This document shows positions 28,022 through 36,741 of a DNA stretch of 64,000 nt, one piece after another. The notes beneath the pieces were generated by a model that was given only the letters and a program-made list of their open reading frames with translations, was not told where the DNA came from and searched no databases. Position 1 is the first letter of the stretch. Every line of letters starts with the position of its first letter. The stretch comes from Rhizobium sp. EC-SD404 (GTDB lineage: Bacteria > Pseudomonadota > Alphaproteobacteria > Rhizobiales > Rhizobiaceae), in contig NZ_LR701459.1 in NCBI RefSeq assembly GCF_902498825.1, positions 3,602,564 through 3,666,563 of the forward strand. Direction: 5' to 3'. Both the position numbers and the translations under genes were made by a program.

Positions 28022-29260
28022 CTATCGGATGACTGAAACCAGATCGCGATCGGGAAAGCAGGTCGGCGCACGCCCGGCACGGACCTGCCATTCGCCAATG
28101 GAGCGGCGCGTCTTGAAGCCGGGCAGACCGTCCGCGCCGCCCACATCGTAGCCGGCGCCTTCAAGTGCCCGCTGCATCGTCGCGATATCGGAACGCAGCA
28201 TGCTGCCGACGTTGCCCCAGCTGCCGCGAAAACCGCCGGAGCCGTAGGCAATGCGATCACCGAGATTGCCTACGAAAAGCGCGTAATTGTCGGAGTTGTT
28301 GTATTCCTTGAAGACGTAGAAATTCGGCGTCACGATGAATTCCGGGCCGTGCCTGCCGGCCGGCACCAACATCATACCGGCGCCCCGGCGCTCGTTCTCG
28401 GGAAAGGCATTTCCGGAAATGCGGCGGATGCCCATCTGCTCCCACTCCGCAATCGGCCGGGCACGGTCTGGTCCTTCCTGCGCACAGGATACGCCGTCTG
28501 GAATGACGACCTCGAAGCCCCAGTCGCGGCCGCGCTGCCAGCCCTTTTGTGCAAGATAGTTTGCGATGGATGCGAGTGCATCAGGCACCGAGTTCCAGAT
28601 GTCGCGGCGCCCGTCGCCATCGAAATCGACGGCATATTCCAGGTAGCTCGAAGGCAGGAATTGCGGCTGACCCATCGCGCCGGCCCAGGAACTTTTCATC
28701 GCGGCCGGTGAAATGTCGCCGCGTTCGAGGATCTGCAGCGCGGCGATCAGTTCACGGCGGAACAGGTCAGGACGGGTGGACATGAAGGCCTTGGTGGCCA
28801 GCACCCGAATGGCCGAATGCGGAATGGCCGCCTGGCCAAACCCCGATTCACGCCCCCAGATCGCGACCAGGAAATGACCGGGAACGCCATAGCGTGCCTC
28901 GATCTGGGCGAGTACCGGCTGATAGCGCTGGGCAAGCGAGCGTCCGCTGGACGCAAGCCCCTGGAGGCTCTGCTCGGAAAAATAGGCTGCGGGCGAGCGG
29001 AACTCTGCCTGTGACTGTTGGCGCTGCGCCGGTGGCGCACTGCCCGGCGCCACGAGGTCGGGCAGGTCCCAATCAAGCGTGATGCCACCGAAGGCCGCGG
29101 CGAAGGTCTGGCCCGACACGCCGACGCGCCCGGCCTCCGCTCGAATGTCGTTCTCCAGAAAGGCGCGAAACTGCGCTTCCGTGTCGCCGCGCGACTGGGC
29201 CGACACGGATGTCACCAACGCCACCATTGCGGCGAGTGCCGTCACGAATCTCAGGACCAT
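28022..29260 (-). CDS. lytic murein transglycosylase (MltB/SLT_2 family)
   Basis: A periplasmic enzyme of 412 residues that cleaves peptidoglycan glycan strands to anhydro-muropeptides. A signal peptide ends near TSVSAQS. The SLT_2 domain shows YGVPGHFLVAIWGRESGFG with the catalytic Glu, MGQPQFLPSSYLEYAVDFDG, and SIANYLAQKGW. A peptidoglycan-binding domain closes the protein (IATMQRALEGAGYDVGGADG). The start at 29260 has GGGGGAAA just upstream. It is the first gene of a minus-strand run into the M20 gene and peptide importer, 57 bases apart, which may or may not be one operon. Confidence 0.94.
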   Translation of the reverse strand: MVLRFVTALAAMVALVTSVSAQSRGDTEAQFRAFLENDIRAEAGRVGVSGQTFAAAFGGITLDWDLPDLVAPGSAPPAQRQQSQAEFRSPAAYFSEQSLQGLASSGRSLAQRYQPVLAQIEARYGVPGHFLVAIWGRESGFGQAAIPHSAIRVLATKAFMSTRPDLFRRELIAALQILERGDISPAAMKSSWAGAMGQPQFLPSSYLEYAVDFDGDGRRDIWNSVPDALASIANYLAQKGWQRGRDWGFEVVIPDGVSCAQEGPDRARPIAEWEQMGIRRISGNAFPENERRGAGMMLVPAGRHGPEFIVTPNFYVFKEYNNSDNYALFVGNLGDRIAYGSGGFRGSWGNVGSMLRSDIATMQRALEGAGYDVGGADGLPGFKTRRSIGEWQVRAGRAPTCFPDRDLVSVIR

Positions 29261-29430
29261 CTGTTTCCCCCTGCCAACGCGAATCATCTGCACGAGCGTA
29301 ACGAAGCGTGATGGCAGGCAGAAGGCCAAGCGGAACGAAGCCGCCGCCCATTCGTTTAAGGCGGCGTAGGGACACAAGAACAAAATATAGCGAACAACAA
29401 CAAGAACAACGCCAACAGGAGTTCCTGATC

Positions 29431-30111
29431 ATGACAACCCGTTTCACGAAAATCGCATCCGCGACGATCGTCGGTGCCGCACTTCTGGCATCCGGCGCAG
29501 CCTTTGCACAGACGACGGCCTCGGCTGTTGCCGACCTGAACATCCGCTCGGGCCCCGGCCCTCAGTTTCCCGTCACCGGCGTCATCAACACCGGCGAACA
29601 GGCAACGGTGAATGGCTGCCTCGAAGGCTCCAAGTGGTGCCAGGTCTCCGGCGCAGGCGGTGAAGGTTGGGCCTATTCCGACTACCTCGCAGCCGATCTT
29701 TCCGGCGAAACCGTCGTCGTGACGGAGCGCTACCAGGACGTCGGCGTACCCGTCACGACCTATGATGACGGCCTTGCCGAAGACGGTGCTGTCATGGGCG
29801 GCGCCAGCGGCGCGGTCGCTGGCGCACTGATTGCAGGTCCGATCGGCGCAGTCATCGGCGGCGTTGCAGGCGCAGCAGCCGGCGGCACCACCGGTGGCGT
29901 GATTGATCCGCCGGAAACCGTCACCACCTACGTCACGAGCAACGCTCCGGAGCCGATCTACCTCGATGGCGAAGTCGTCGTTGGTGCACAGGTTCCCGAC
30001 ACGGTCGAACTGATCGAAGTGCCTGACTACGAATATCGCTACGTGAACGTGAACAGCCAGCCGGTTCTGGTCGACCCGTCCAGCCGTCAGATCGTTTACG
30101 TCTATCGCTAA
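29431..30111 (+). CDS. SH3 domain and DUF1236 protein, exported
   Basis: A 226-residue secreted or periplasmic protein. A signal peptide ends near GAAFAQTT. A bacterial SH3 domain follows (VADLNIRSGPGPQFPVTG to GWAYSDYL, about residues 30-88). A glycine-zipper-like region (GGASGAVAGALIAGPIGAV and on, about 122-155) could insert in or pack on membranes. The C-terminal part, from about 185 (GAQVPDTVELIEVPDYEYRY to VYVYR), matches DUF1236. The start at 29431 is preceded by AGGAG. The function is unknown; SH3 domains of this type often contact the cell wall. A clear terminator follows. Confidence 0.87.
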   Translation: MTTRFTKIASATIVGAALLASGAAFAQTTASAVADLNIRSGPGPQFPVTGVINTGEQATVNGCLEGSKWCQVSGAGGEGWAYSDYLAADLSGETVVVTERYQDVGVPVTTYDDGLAEDGAVMGGASGAVAGALIAGPIGAVIGGVAGAAAGGTTGGVIDPPETVTTYVTSNAPEPIYLDGEVVVGAQVPDTVELIEVPDYEYRYVNVNSQPVLVDPSSRQIVYVYR

Positions 30112-30136
30112 GCGACAATAGCGGTTCTTGCGTCCG

Positions 30137-30172
30137 AAATGCCGCTGCGGGTCTCCCGTGGCGGCATTTTTT
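30137..30172 (+). terminator. intrinsic terminator after the SH3/DUF1236 gene
   Basis: AAATGCCGC at 30137-30145 pairs with GCGGCATTT at 30161-30169, with further inner pairing (CGGG with CCCG), and a T6 run ends at 30172. It lies 26 bases past the stop codon and also faces recR across 15 bases. Confidence 0.88.
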
Positions 30173-30186
30173 CGTTTGAAGCCCGG

Positions 30187-30792
30187 TCAGAAGTTGGTGC
30201 GTGCGCGAAGAGCGGCCGAGAGAGTGCCTTCGTCAAGGTAATCGAGTTCACCTCCCACGGGCACGCCATGAGCAAGCCGGGTGATCTTCACCTCCATGCC
30301 GGCCAGGCGATCGGTGATGTAGTGGGCGGTCGTCTGCCCTTCGACCGTCGCATTGACGGCCAGCACGATTTCCACGATGCCGCCGGCCGCGACCCGCTCG
30401 ACGAGGCCAGAAATATTCAGGTCGTCCGGCCCGATGCCATCGAGTGGCGATAGCGTTCCGCCGAGCACGTGATAGGCGACGTTCATGGCGCCGGCGCGCT
30501 CCAGCGCCCAGAGATCCGCGACATCTTCCACCACGATGATCACCGACTGATCCCGCTGCGGATCGGCGCAGACGGCACAGGGGTCGGTGGTATCGACGTT
30601 GCCGCAGCGCGAGCAGACGCCGACCTTGTCGCGCGCTACCGCCATCGCATCGGCAAGCGGCGCGAGCAGCGGTTCCTTCTTCTTGATGAGGTGCAGGGCC
30701 GCACGGCGCGCAGACCTAGGCCCCAGGCCCGGAATGCGGGCCAAAAGCTGGATCAATCGCTCGATTTCGGGGCCGGTGACGCGTTTTGCCAT
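30187..30792 (-). CDS. recR: recombination mediator protein RecR
   Basis: A 201-residue DNA-binding protein of the RecFOR pathway that loads RecA at single-strand gaps. The N-terminal helix-hairpin-helix region ([19 protein letters not shown]) precedes a four-cysteine zinc motif ([16 protein letters not shown], about residues 57-72) and the Toprim domain ([20 protein letters not shown] ending [12 protein letters not shown]). It is last in the dnaX-ybaB-recR cluster, 59 bases after ybaB, a conserved bacterial order. Confidence 0.98.
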   Translation of the reverse strand: MAKRVTGPEIERLIQLLARIPGLGPRSARRAALHLIKKKEPLLAPLADAMAVARDKVGVCSRCGNVDTTDPCAVCADPQRDQSVIIVVEDVADLWALERAGAMNVAYHVLGGTLSPLDGIGPDDLNISGLVERVAAGGIVEIVLAVNATVEGQTTAHYITDRLAGMEVKITRLAHGVPVGGELDYLDEGTLSAALRARTNF

Positions 30793-30851
30793 GGGCCGTT
30801 GTCTAGCCGATCACCGGTTCGATGAACAGGCGGTCGAACGGTGTGTCCGGC

Positions 30852-31175
30852 CTAAAAGGGGAGCTTCATGCCGGGAGGGATCGGCAAGCCGGCAGTCAAT
30901 TCCTGGGTGCGCTTCTGCAGCTCTGTCTCGGCCTTGCCCTTGGCATCGTTGTGGGCCGCAATGATCAGGTCTTCGAGCACTTCGATTTCCTCTTCCTTGA
31001 AGAGGGTCGGATCGACCTTCATGCCCAGCATGTGGCCCTTGCCGTTGAGTTTGACGGTCACGAGGCCGCCGCCTGCCGTGCCTTCGACTTCGAGCGCTGC
31101 AATCTCTTCCTGCAGGCTGCCCATCTTGTCCTGCATTTCCTTCAACTTGCCCATCATGCCCATGATGTCGCGCAT
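30852..31175 (-). CDS. YbaB/EbfC family nucleoid-associated protein
   Basis: A 107-residue small DNA-binding protein. [19 protein letters not shown] forms the dimerising helix and [20 protein letters not shown] the conserved central strand pair of the YbaB family. Such proteins bind DNA as dimers and may bridge or bend it. It lies between dnaX and recR, the usual setting, 44 bases after dnaX, and is probably co-transcribed with both. Confidence 0.96.
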   Translation of the reverse strand: MRDIMGMMGKLKEMQDKMGSLQEEIAALEVEGTAGGGLVTVKLNGKGHMLGMKVDPTLFKEEEIEVLEDLIIAAHNDAKGKAETELQKRTQELTAGLPIPPGMKLPF

Positions 31176-31219
31176 CGCATCGTCTCCATTCTTGTTTTTC
31201 GTCGTCGGCTTTTGCTCGT

Positions 31220-33157
31220 TCAGTCGTCGCCCGCGTCGTCGGCGTCGGCGTCGGGGAGGATGTCACCTTCGGCGGATTGCGGCGCGATCTCGGCGTCCGC
31301 ATCTCCTTCGGTCGAAATACGGACGTCGGTGATCTGCGCACCGGGAAAGCGTGCGAGAATCGCCGCGACATCGGGATCCTCACGTGCATCCTTGACGAGG
31401 AGATTGCGCGCGCCGGTTTCCTGCTCGGCAAGCGTTGCCTCGCCCTCTTCGCGGCTGAGCATCACGATCCAGCGGCGGCCGGTCCACTTTTCGAGCGCGA
31501 CGCTCAGATCGTTGAGAAAGGTTTTCGGAGCTTCGCCCCCGACGGCCGCTTCGATCCGGCCGGGCTCGATGCGAACCGGCCGCAATGCGGTTCGCAAAAG
31601 GACTTTCAGCCGTATGTCCCGGTTCTCGTCGGCCAGCGCGACGATCTCCGCGAGAGTGGTCGGGCCCGTCCAATCGTCGGCGTCCGATTGTTCTGCAGGC
31701 GTGGTCTCTGCTGCGGCTTCGCTCACGGGCTGCGGAGTGGGAGCTTGCGCAGGCGACACTTCCCGCTGCGGTTCGGGTGTCGATTCGACAGTTCGCAGGA
31801 TCGCACCGTTCTGACGTGGCTGTTGCTGCGGCAGGGTCCGCATCTGCGGCTGCGCGACCTGCAATGCCGCCGACACCGACGCGGATGCCCCGCCACCGCC
31901 CGTGGGTCGGGAGGGCGCTGCGTTGGTCGCACGGCCTTCCGCAGAAGGCTCGTCGGCACGTTCCAATGCGCGGCGCGCGGCATCTTCGGGCGACGGCAGG
32001 CTCGCCGCATGGGCCAGCCTGATCAGCACCATTTCCGCGGTCGCGTAAGGACGGTTCGAGGCTTCCGTCTCGGTGATGCCCTTGAGCAGCATCTGCCACA
32101 GACGCGACAATACGGGCACGCCGAGTGCAGAGGCGAAATCGGCGCCGCGGGTCCGCTCGGTTTCGGACAGCGATGGATCGTTGACCGCTTCCGGCACGAA
32201 TTTCAGCCGCGTGACCAGATGCGTGAAATCGGCAAGGTCGGTCAGCACCACGGGCGGATTGGCGCCGGCTTCATATTGGCCCGCAAATTCCGAAAGCGCC
32301 GCAGCGACATCGCCGCGCGCCACATGTTCGAACAAGTCGACGATGCGGCCGCGATCGGCAAGGCCGAGCATGGAGCGAACGGCTTCCGCTTCGATCCGGC
32401 CGCCGCCATGGGCGATCGCCTGGTCCATCAGCGACAGGCCGTCGCGCGCCGAACCCTCGGCAGCTCGCGCGATCATGGCGAGCGCCAAATCTTCGGCGGG
32501 CACATCTTCGGCCTCGGCGACACGGCGGAAGTGATCGACGAGGAGGCCCACATCGATGCGCCGCAGGTCGAAGCGCTGGCAGCGCGACAGGACCGTGATC
32601 GGCACCTTGCGGATTTCAGTCGTCGCGAAAATGAACTTCACATGCGCCGGCGGCTCTTCCAGCGTCTTCAGCAGACCGTTGAAGGCCTGCGTCGAGAGCA
32701 TGTGCACTTCGTCGATGATGTAGACCTTGTAGCGCGCGGAAACGGGCCGGTAGCGCACCTGCTCGATGATCTCGCGGATGTCGTCGATGCCGGTATGCGA
32801 GGCCGCGTCCATCTCGATCACGTCGACGTGGCGGCCTTCGATGATCGCGCGGCAATGTTCGCCGAAAACGCGCAGATCGATCGACGGCTCGTGCACCGTA
32901 TCGGTTTCGTAGTTGAGCGCGCGCGCCAGGATGCGCGCCGTCGTGGTCTTGCCGACACCCCGGACGCCGGTCAGCATATAGGCCTGGGCGATGCGTCCGG
33001 ACTGGAAGGCGTTGGTGAGGGTCTGCACCATCGGCTGCTGGCCGATGAGATCGTCGAAATCGCGCGGCCGGTATTTGCGGGCGAGAACGCGATATTCTCC
33101 GCCGGTCGCTTCGGCGGACGTGTCCTTGTCCCACATGCTGCGCTCGATGCCGCTCAT
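31220..33157 (-). CDS. dnaX: DNA polymerase III subunit gamma/tau
   Basis: The clamp-loader ATPase of the replisome, 645 residues. It contains Walker [11 protein letters not shown] with Lys70, Walker B IIDEVHML near 147-154 and the sensor [21 protein letters not shown] Pro/Gln/Ala-rich linker (about 415-500) leads to the C-terminal tau domain. The four-cysteine zinc module normally found after Walker A is degenerate: between residues 84 and 105 only Cys102 remains (GEHCRAI). The Met at 33157 was chosen; a second Met at 33136 is possible and no strong ribosome site is seen. The ffs RNA lies just upstream on the same strand. Confidence 0.96.
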   Translation of the reverse strand: MSGIERSMWDKDTSAEATGGEYRVLARKYRPRDFDDLIGQQPMVQTLTNAFQSGRIAQAYMLTGVRGVGKTTTARILARALNYETDTVHEPSIDLRVFGEHCRAIIEGRHVDVIEMDAASHTGIDDIREIIEQVRYRPVSARYKVYIIDEVHMLSTQAFNGLLKTLEEPPAHVKFIFATTEIRKVPITVLSRCQRFDLRRIDVGLLVDHFRRVAEAEDVPAEDLALAMIARAAEGSARDGLSLMDQAIAHGGGRIEAEAVRSMLGLADRGRIVDLFEHVARGDVAAALSEFAGQYEAGANPPVVLTDLADFTHLVTRLKFVPEAVNDPSLSETERTRGADFASALGVPVLSRLWQMLLKGITETEASNRPYATAEMVLIRLAHAASLPSPEDAARRALERADEPSAEGRATNAAPSRPTGGGGASASVSAALQVAQPQMRTLPQQQPRQNGAILRTVESTPEPQREVSPAQAPTPQPVSEAAAETTPAEQSDADDWTGPTTLAEIVALADENRDIRLKVLLRTALRPVRIEPGRIEAAVGGEAPKTFLNDLSVALEKWTGRRWIVMLSREEGEATLAEQETGARNLLVKDAREDPDVAAILARFPGAQITDVRISTEGDADAEIAPQSAEGDILPDADADDAGDD

Positions 33158-33336
33158 CGGCCGCACTGCGTCCCGTCTGCACGGCGATCGATCGGTGCGG
33201 TCATGGCGTCTTCCGTCATCCTCGCTGGGGTTGCCGCCATCTTGGCCCTGCCGAGACCCGGGCGTCAACGCGGTTGGCGTCGCCTGGAACCTCTCGAGCC
33301 ACAAAGTGCCGCGAATGGTGCGGACCAGGCGGTCAA

Positions 33337-33437
33337 GGTGGGAGGCTGGCACGATGACCCGTACCGTTCCTCGTTGGGGCTGCTTCCTTCCGGACCTGAC
33401 CCGGTTGGCGAGTGGTTCGTCCACCACCAACCTCCCG
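33337..33437 (-). ncRNA. ffs: 4.5S RNA / signal recognition particle RNA (small bacterial type)
   Basis: Read on the minus strand, this ~100-nt segment contains GGTCAGGTCCGGAAGGAAGC, the universally conserved SRP RNA helix-8 core with its GGAA tetraloop and internal loops. The ends GGGAGG (33436 downward) and CCTCCC (33345-33340) pair to close the molecule, giving the expected single long hairpin. The RNA binds Ffh to target nascent membrane proteins. Location just upstream of dnaX is common in Alphaproteobacteria. Exact ends are estimated from the closing helix. Confidence 0.95.
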
Positions 33438-33442
33438 GCCCG

Positions 33443-33472
33443 GATATCGTTCAAAGGCTTGCCAATTGCAAG
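33443..33472 (-). promoter_or_regulatory. candidate sigma-70 promoter of ffs
   Basis: On the minus strand, CTTGCA (33472-33467) and GATATC (33448-33443) are 18 bases apart, and the -10 box ends about six bases before the predicted 5' end of the SRP RNA. The -35 matches the alphaproteobacterial CTTGAC type in four or five positions. Confidence 0.55.
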
Positions 33473-33538
33473 GCGGCGCGCGAAAAATGCGGCAAGGCCG
33501 TTCGCACATCCGCACGCGCCGGGCACGGAGTAACGCGT

Positions 33539-33943
33539 ATGGCATCCTTCACGCTGGACGAGCGGCTCGAGAACGACAGCATCGCCATGGCGAGCCTCGG
33601 TCTTTGCCAGGTGCGGCTGATGAACGACGCCCGCTGGCCCTGGATCATCCTGGTGCCGCAGCGCGACGGGATGACCGAACTGCACGATCTCTCGCCGCTC
33701 GACCAGACGATGCTCACCTTCGAGCTCGGCATGGCCGGCAAGGCGCTGAAGGAAGCGACCGGCTGTCTCAAGCTGAACATCGGCGCGCTTGGCAACCATG
33801 TGCGCCAGCTCCATATGCATGTGATCGCCAGAAACGAGGGCGACGAGGCATGGCCGGGCCCGGTCTGGGGTGTCGGCACTCGCGACCCCTATGCCAAAGA
33901 CGACGCCCGCAGCCTCATCGCATCCATTCTCGCAAAGCTTTGA
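33539..33943 (+). CDS. HIT domain-containing protein
   Basis: A 134-residue member of the histidine triad superfamily of nucleotide hydrolases/transferases. The fold is recognisable by ARWPWIILVPQRDGMTELHDL (split: ARWPWIILVP, residues 31-40) and KLNIGALGNHVRQLHMHV ending at residue 95. The usual His-x-His-x-His motif is modified: the first His is Gln90, with His92 and His94 kept, so the catalytic middle His is present. GGAG lies eight bases before the ATG at 33539. The gene diverges from ffs/dnaX and is followed after eight bases by nudC; both act on dinucleotides, which fits a shared housekeeping role. Confidence 0.88.
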   Translation: MASFTLDERLENDSIAMASLGLCQVRLMNDARWPWIILVPQRDGMTELHDLSPLDQTMLTFELGMAGKALKEATGCLKLNIGALGNHVRQLHMHVIARNEGDEAWPGPVWGVGTRDPYAKDDARSLIASILAKL

Positions 33944-33951
33944 CCCACCCC

Positions 33952-34905
33952 ATGGCATCTTTCTTCGACGGAACCGGCGCCGAACCCAGCGCGCGCGTCG
34001 CCTTTGCCGGAAACCGGCTGCAACGGCTCTCCGAAAAGCGTCCCGCAGACTGCGTGGAGCAGGCATTGTCGGCGCCAGACACCCGCGTGTTCGGCTTCAT
34101 CGGCGGCAAACTTCTTCTCGACAACCGGCAAAACGAGCCGCAGGCGGGTCTCTCGTTGAGCGCCTTCGAGGCGCTGTCGCCCGATCGCTCAAACGCCATT
34201 CTGCTCGGCTTCGACAAAGGCGTCGCGCAGGTCGCGATGCCGCTCAAGGCCGATGTCGAGACGCTGCCCGAAGGACTCGAAGCGCTCGCGCCGCGTGGGC
34301 TCTACCTGAAACATCTGCTGCCGGACGAGACCGTCGGCATCGTCGCGCAAGGCGCGGCGATGGTGAACTGGACGCTTTCGTCGCAATTCTGCGGGGTGTG
34401 CGGCGGCCGAACCGTCAGCGAGGCCGGCGGCTACCGCCGTCGCTGCCCCGAAACGGAAGGCGGCTGCGGCACGACTCTCTTTCCGCGCACCGACCCCGTC
34501 GTCATCATGCTGGCCATCGACGAAGCCGAGGATCGCTGCCTGCTCGGACGCAGCCCGCATTTCCCACCCGGCTTCTATTCCTGCCTCGCCGGCTTTCTGG
34601 AGCCGGGCGAAACGATGGAAGACGCGGTCCGGCGTGAAACCCACGAGGAGGCCGGCATCTCGATCGGGCAGGTGCGCTACCATGCCAGCCAGCCCTGGCC
34701 GATGCCGCATACGATGATGGTCGGCTTTTATGCGCAAGCGCTGTCGACGGACATCGCCATGGACGGTGACGAACTGGAAGACTGCCGCTGGTTCACGCGG
34801 CAGGAGGCCGTGCGCCTTTTAGAGCGAATCGAGGGCGAACTGACAACGGCGCCGGATGGCACCATCGCCAACCGGCTCTTGCGCGACTGGGTGGCGCGGA
34901 GCTAA
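33952..34905 (+). CDS. nudC: NAD(+) diphosphatase NudC
   Basis: A Nudix hydrolase of 317 residues that splits NAD(H) into NMN(H) and AMP; NudC also removes NAD caps from RNA in other bacteria. The zinc ribbon uses Cys147, Cys150, Cys165 and Cys172. The Nudix box begins at Gly214 (GFLEPGE) and contains REThEEAGI-type spacing (RETHEEAGI, 228-236). SQPWPMP at 246-252 is the NudC-specific downstream motif (usual form SQPWPFP). It starts eight bases after the HIT gene and is likely co-transcribed with it. Confidence 0.95.
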   Translation: MASFFDGTGAEPSARVAFAGNRLQRLSEKRPADCVEQALSAPDTRVFGFIGGKLLLDNRQNEPQAGLSLSAFEALSPDRSNAILLGFDKGVAQVAMPLKADVETLPEGLEALAPRGLYLKHLLPDETVGIVAQGAAMVNWTLSSQFCGVCGGRTVSEAGGYRRRCPETEGGCGTTLFPRTDPVVIMLAIDEAEDRCLLGRSPHFPPGFYSCLAGFLEPGETMEDAVRRETHEEAGISIGQVRYHASQPWPMPHTMMVGFYAQALSTDIAMDGDELEDCRWFTRQEAVRLLERIEGELTTAPDGTIANRLLRDWVARS

Positions 34906-34929
34906 GCCCGACCACCGCCGTTTGCGGCG

Positions 34930-35829
34930 CTATTTGGCCGTTTGTACCTGAACCTGCTCCAGTTCCTCTTCCGCCATCTGGGTGACGCGGAACGGGTGTG
35001 CCGGGTAAACCCCGAGAATCTTGATCTCGCGCGAGAAGAAGGCAAGTTCCTCAAGCGCGCGGGCGAGATTGTCGTCGTCCGGATGTCCCTGAACGTCGGC
35101 ATAGAACTGGCTGGCGAAGAACTTGCCGCCCAGCTGATAGCTCTCGAGCTTCGTCATGTTCACGCCGTTGGTCGCGAAACCGCCCATCGCCTTGTAGAGC
35201 GCGGCCGGCAGATTGCGCACCCGGAAGATGAACGTCGTCACCATCAGGTCGTTGCTCGACCCGCGAGGCGCCCATTGAGCCTCTCGGGAGAGCACGATGA
35301 ACCGGGTGACGTTGGTTTCGGTATCCTCGACATTCTCCGCGATGATCTTCAGTCCGTAGAGATCGGCTGCGAGCCTCGGTGCGAAGGCGGCCATGGTCGG
35401 GTCGCCGCGCTCAGCGACGAGCTTTGCCGCACCGGCCGTATCGCCGGCCACCACGGGCTTCCACTTGTTTTCGCGAACGATCCGCCGGCACTGGCCGAGC
35501 GCGTGGATGTGGCTATGGACCGTCTTGATATCGGCGATGTCGGCGTCGGGCAGGACCATCAGTTGAAAATGGATCGGCATGAAATATTCGCCGACGATGT
35601 GCAGCGCGGATTCCGGCAGGAGATGGTGGATATCCGCAACGCGCCCGGCGATCGTGTTTTCGATCGGGATCATGGCGAGGTCGGCCGTGCCCGCCTCCAC
35701 GGCAGCGAACGCATCTTCGAAAGTCGCGCAGGGCAGCGGCTCCATGTCGGGAAACATGTCGCGGCAGGCCATGTCGGAATTGGCGCCGAATTCGCCCTGG
35801 AAGGCGATTTTGCCGGTCATCTCGGTCAT
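34930..35829 (-). CDS. pheA: prephenate dehydratase
   Basis: A cytoplasmic enzyme of 299 residues that converts prephenate to phenylpyruvate in phenylalanine synthesis. The catalytic domain starts with IAFQGEFGANSDMA and contains MIPIENTIAGRV and the Thr-Arg-Phe triad in NVTRFIVLSR. The C-terminal ACT domain with ESYQLGGKFFASQFYADVQG gives phenylalanine feedback inhibition in this family. No chorismate mutase domain is fused. AAGGA lies just before the ATG at 35829, which is 12 bases after kdsB, so the two are probably one transcript. Confidence 0.96.
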   Translation of the reverse strand: MTEMTGKIAFQGEFGANSDMACRDMFPDMEPLPCATFEDAFAAVEAGTADLAMIPIENTIAGRVADIHHLLPESALHIVGEYFMPIHFQLMVLPDADIADIKTVHSHIHALGQCRRIVRENKWKPVVAGDTAGAAKLVAERGDPTMAAFAPRLAADLYGLKIIAENVEDTETNVTRFIVLSREAQWAPRGSSNDLMVTTFIFRVRNLPAALYKAMGGFATNGVNMTKLESYQLGGKFFASQFYADVQGHPDDDNLARALEELAFFSREIKILGVYPAHPFRVTQMAEEELEQVQVQTAK

Positions 35830-35841
35830 TGATTGTCCTTA

Positions 35842-36591
35842 TCAGTCCTTGGCGAGCAGACGCCGCGCCTTTGCAAGATCCGCCGGGGTGTCGACGCCGA
35901 GCGGGACCGTGTCGACGATCTCGACATCAATGCGCATCCCGGCTTCCAGCGCGCGCAGCTGCTCGAGCTTCTCGCGCAGTTCGAGGGGCGAAGGACCGAG
36001 CGCGACGAAACGGGTCAGCGCCTCGCGCCGATAGGCATAAAGCCCGACGTGATGATAGAGCGGGCCCTCGCCATGCGGTGCGGTCGCACGGGTGAAATAG
36101 AGTGCCCGAAGACGGTTGGGGGCGATCTCGGTGCCGACGACCTTTACCACATTCGGATTGGTGCGCTCATCGTCCTCGGTGATTTCGACGGCGAGCGTCG
36201 CGATGTCGACCGCTGGATCGTCGAGCGGACGGAGTGCAGCCGCAACACTCTGTGGATCGACGGTCGGCAGATCGCCCTGAAGATTGACGATGCGCTTGAT
36301 GCGACCCTCGGGATCGAGCGTCTGCAGCGCTTCGGCGATGCGATCGGAACCCGACTGATGTTGCGTGCCCGTCATGATGAAGCGAAACCCGGCGGCCTCA
36401 ACAGCCTCGCGCACGTCATCGGTGTCGGCGCAAACGGCAACAGGGCCGATCTTGGCTTCCATCGCCCGCATGGCAACCTGGACGATCATCGGCAGCCCAC
36501 CGATCGGCGCCAGCGGCTTTCCCGGCAAACGGGTGGAGGCCATTCTTGCCGGAATAAGCACGATCGTTTCGCGAGCTTCTTGTGTCGTCAT
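35842..36591 (-). CDS. kdsB: 3-deoxy-manno-octulosonate cytidylyltransferase
   Basis: A cytoplasmic enzyme of 249 residues that activates KDO as CMP-KDO for lipopolysaccharide core synthesis. The nucleotide-binding loop is [15 protein letters not shown] (residues 13-27). Other conserved parts are [25 protein letters not shown] and [11 protein letters not shown]. It is the first gene of the kdsB-pheA pair and diverges from the multi-heme cytochrome gene across 150 bases. GGGAA precedes the start codon. Confidence 0.97.
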   Translation of the reverse strand: MTTQEARETIVLIPARMASTRLPGKPLAPIGGLPMIVQVAMRAMEAKIGPVAVCADTDDVREAVEAAGFRFIMTGTQHQSGSDRIAEALQTLDPEGRIKRIVNLQGDLPTVDPQSVAAALRPLDDPAVDIATLAVEITEDDERTNPNVVKVVGTEIAPNRLRALYFTRATAPHGEGPLYHHVGLYAYRREALTRFVALGPSPLELREKLEQLRALEAGMRIDVEIVDTVPLGVDTPADLAKARRLLAKD

Positions 36592-36655
36592 GATTTCCCA
36601 GGCCGGAAGGGCGAAAAAGTGTCAAAAAGTCTCAGGCAGGCTGCGACAAACAGTG

Positions 36656-36675
36656 TTGCAAGCCCTGTGCAAAAG
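36656..36675. promoter_or_regulatory. inverted repeat in the kdsB / cytochrome divergent region
   Basis: TTGCA at 36656-36660 and TGCAA at 36668-36672 form an inverted repeat with a 7-base spacer. TTGCAA (36656-36661) could also serve as a weak plus-strand -35 box. It is the only symmetrical element seen in the 150 bases between the divergent genes and could bind a regulator. Confidence 0.3.
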
Positions 36676-36741
36676 ACATAGGTTCCGCGCGAATTCAAGA
36701 AGGCCCCTGTCGCAAGGGCAGTGGCGCATCGGAGCTACGGA

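Noticed and set aside
31277..33538. A plus-strand open frame of about 750 codons antisense to dnaX
   Set aside because: It has no recognisable domain, runs through the ffs RNA and mirrors the codon structure of dnaX. Only its last 135 codons (HIT protein from 33539) are real.
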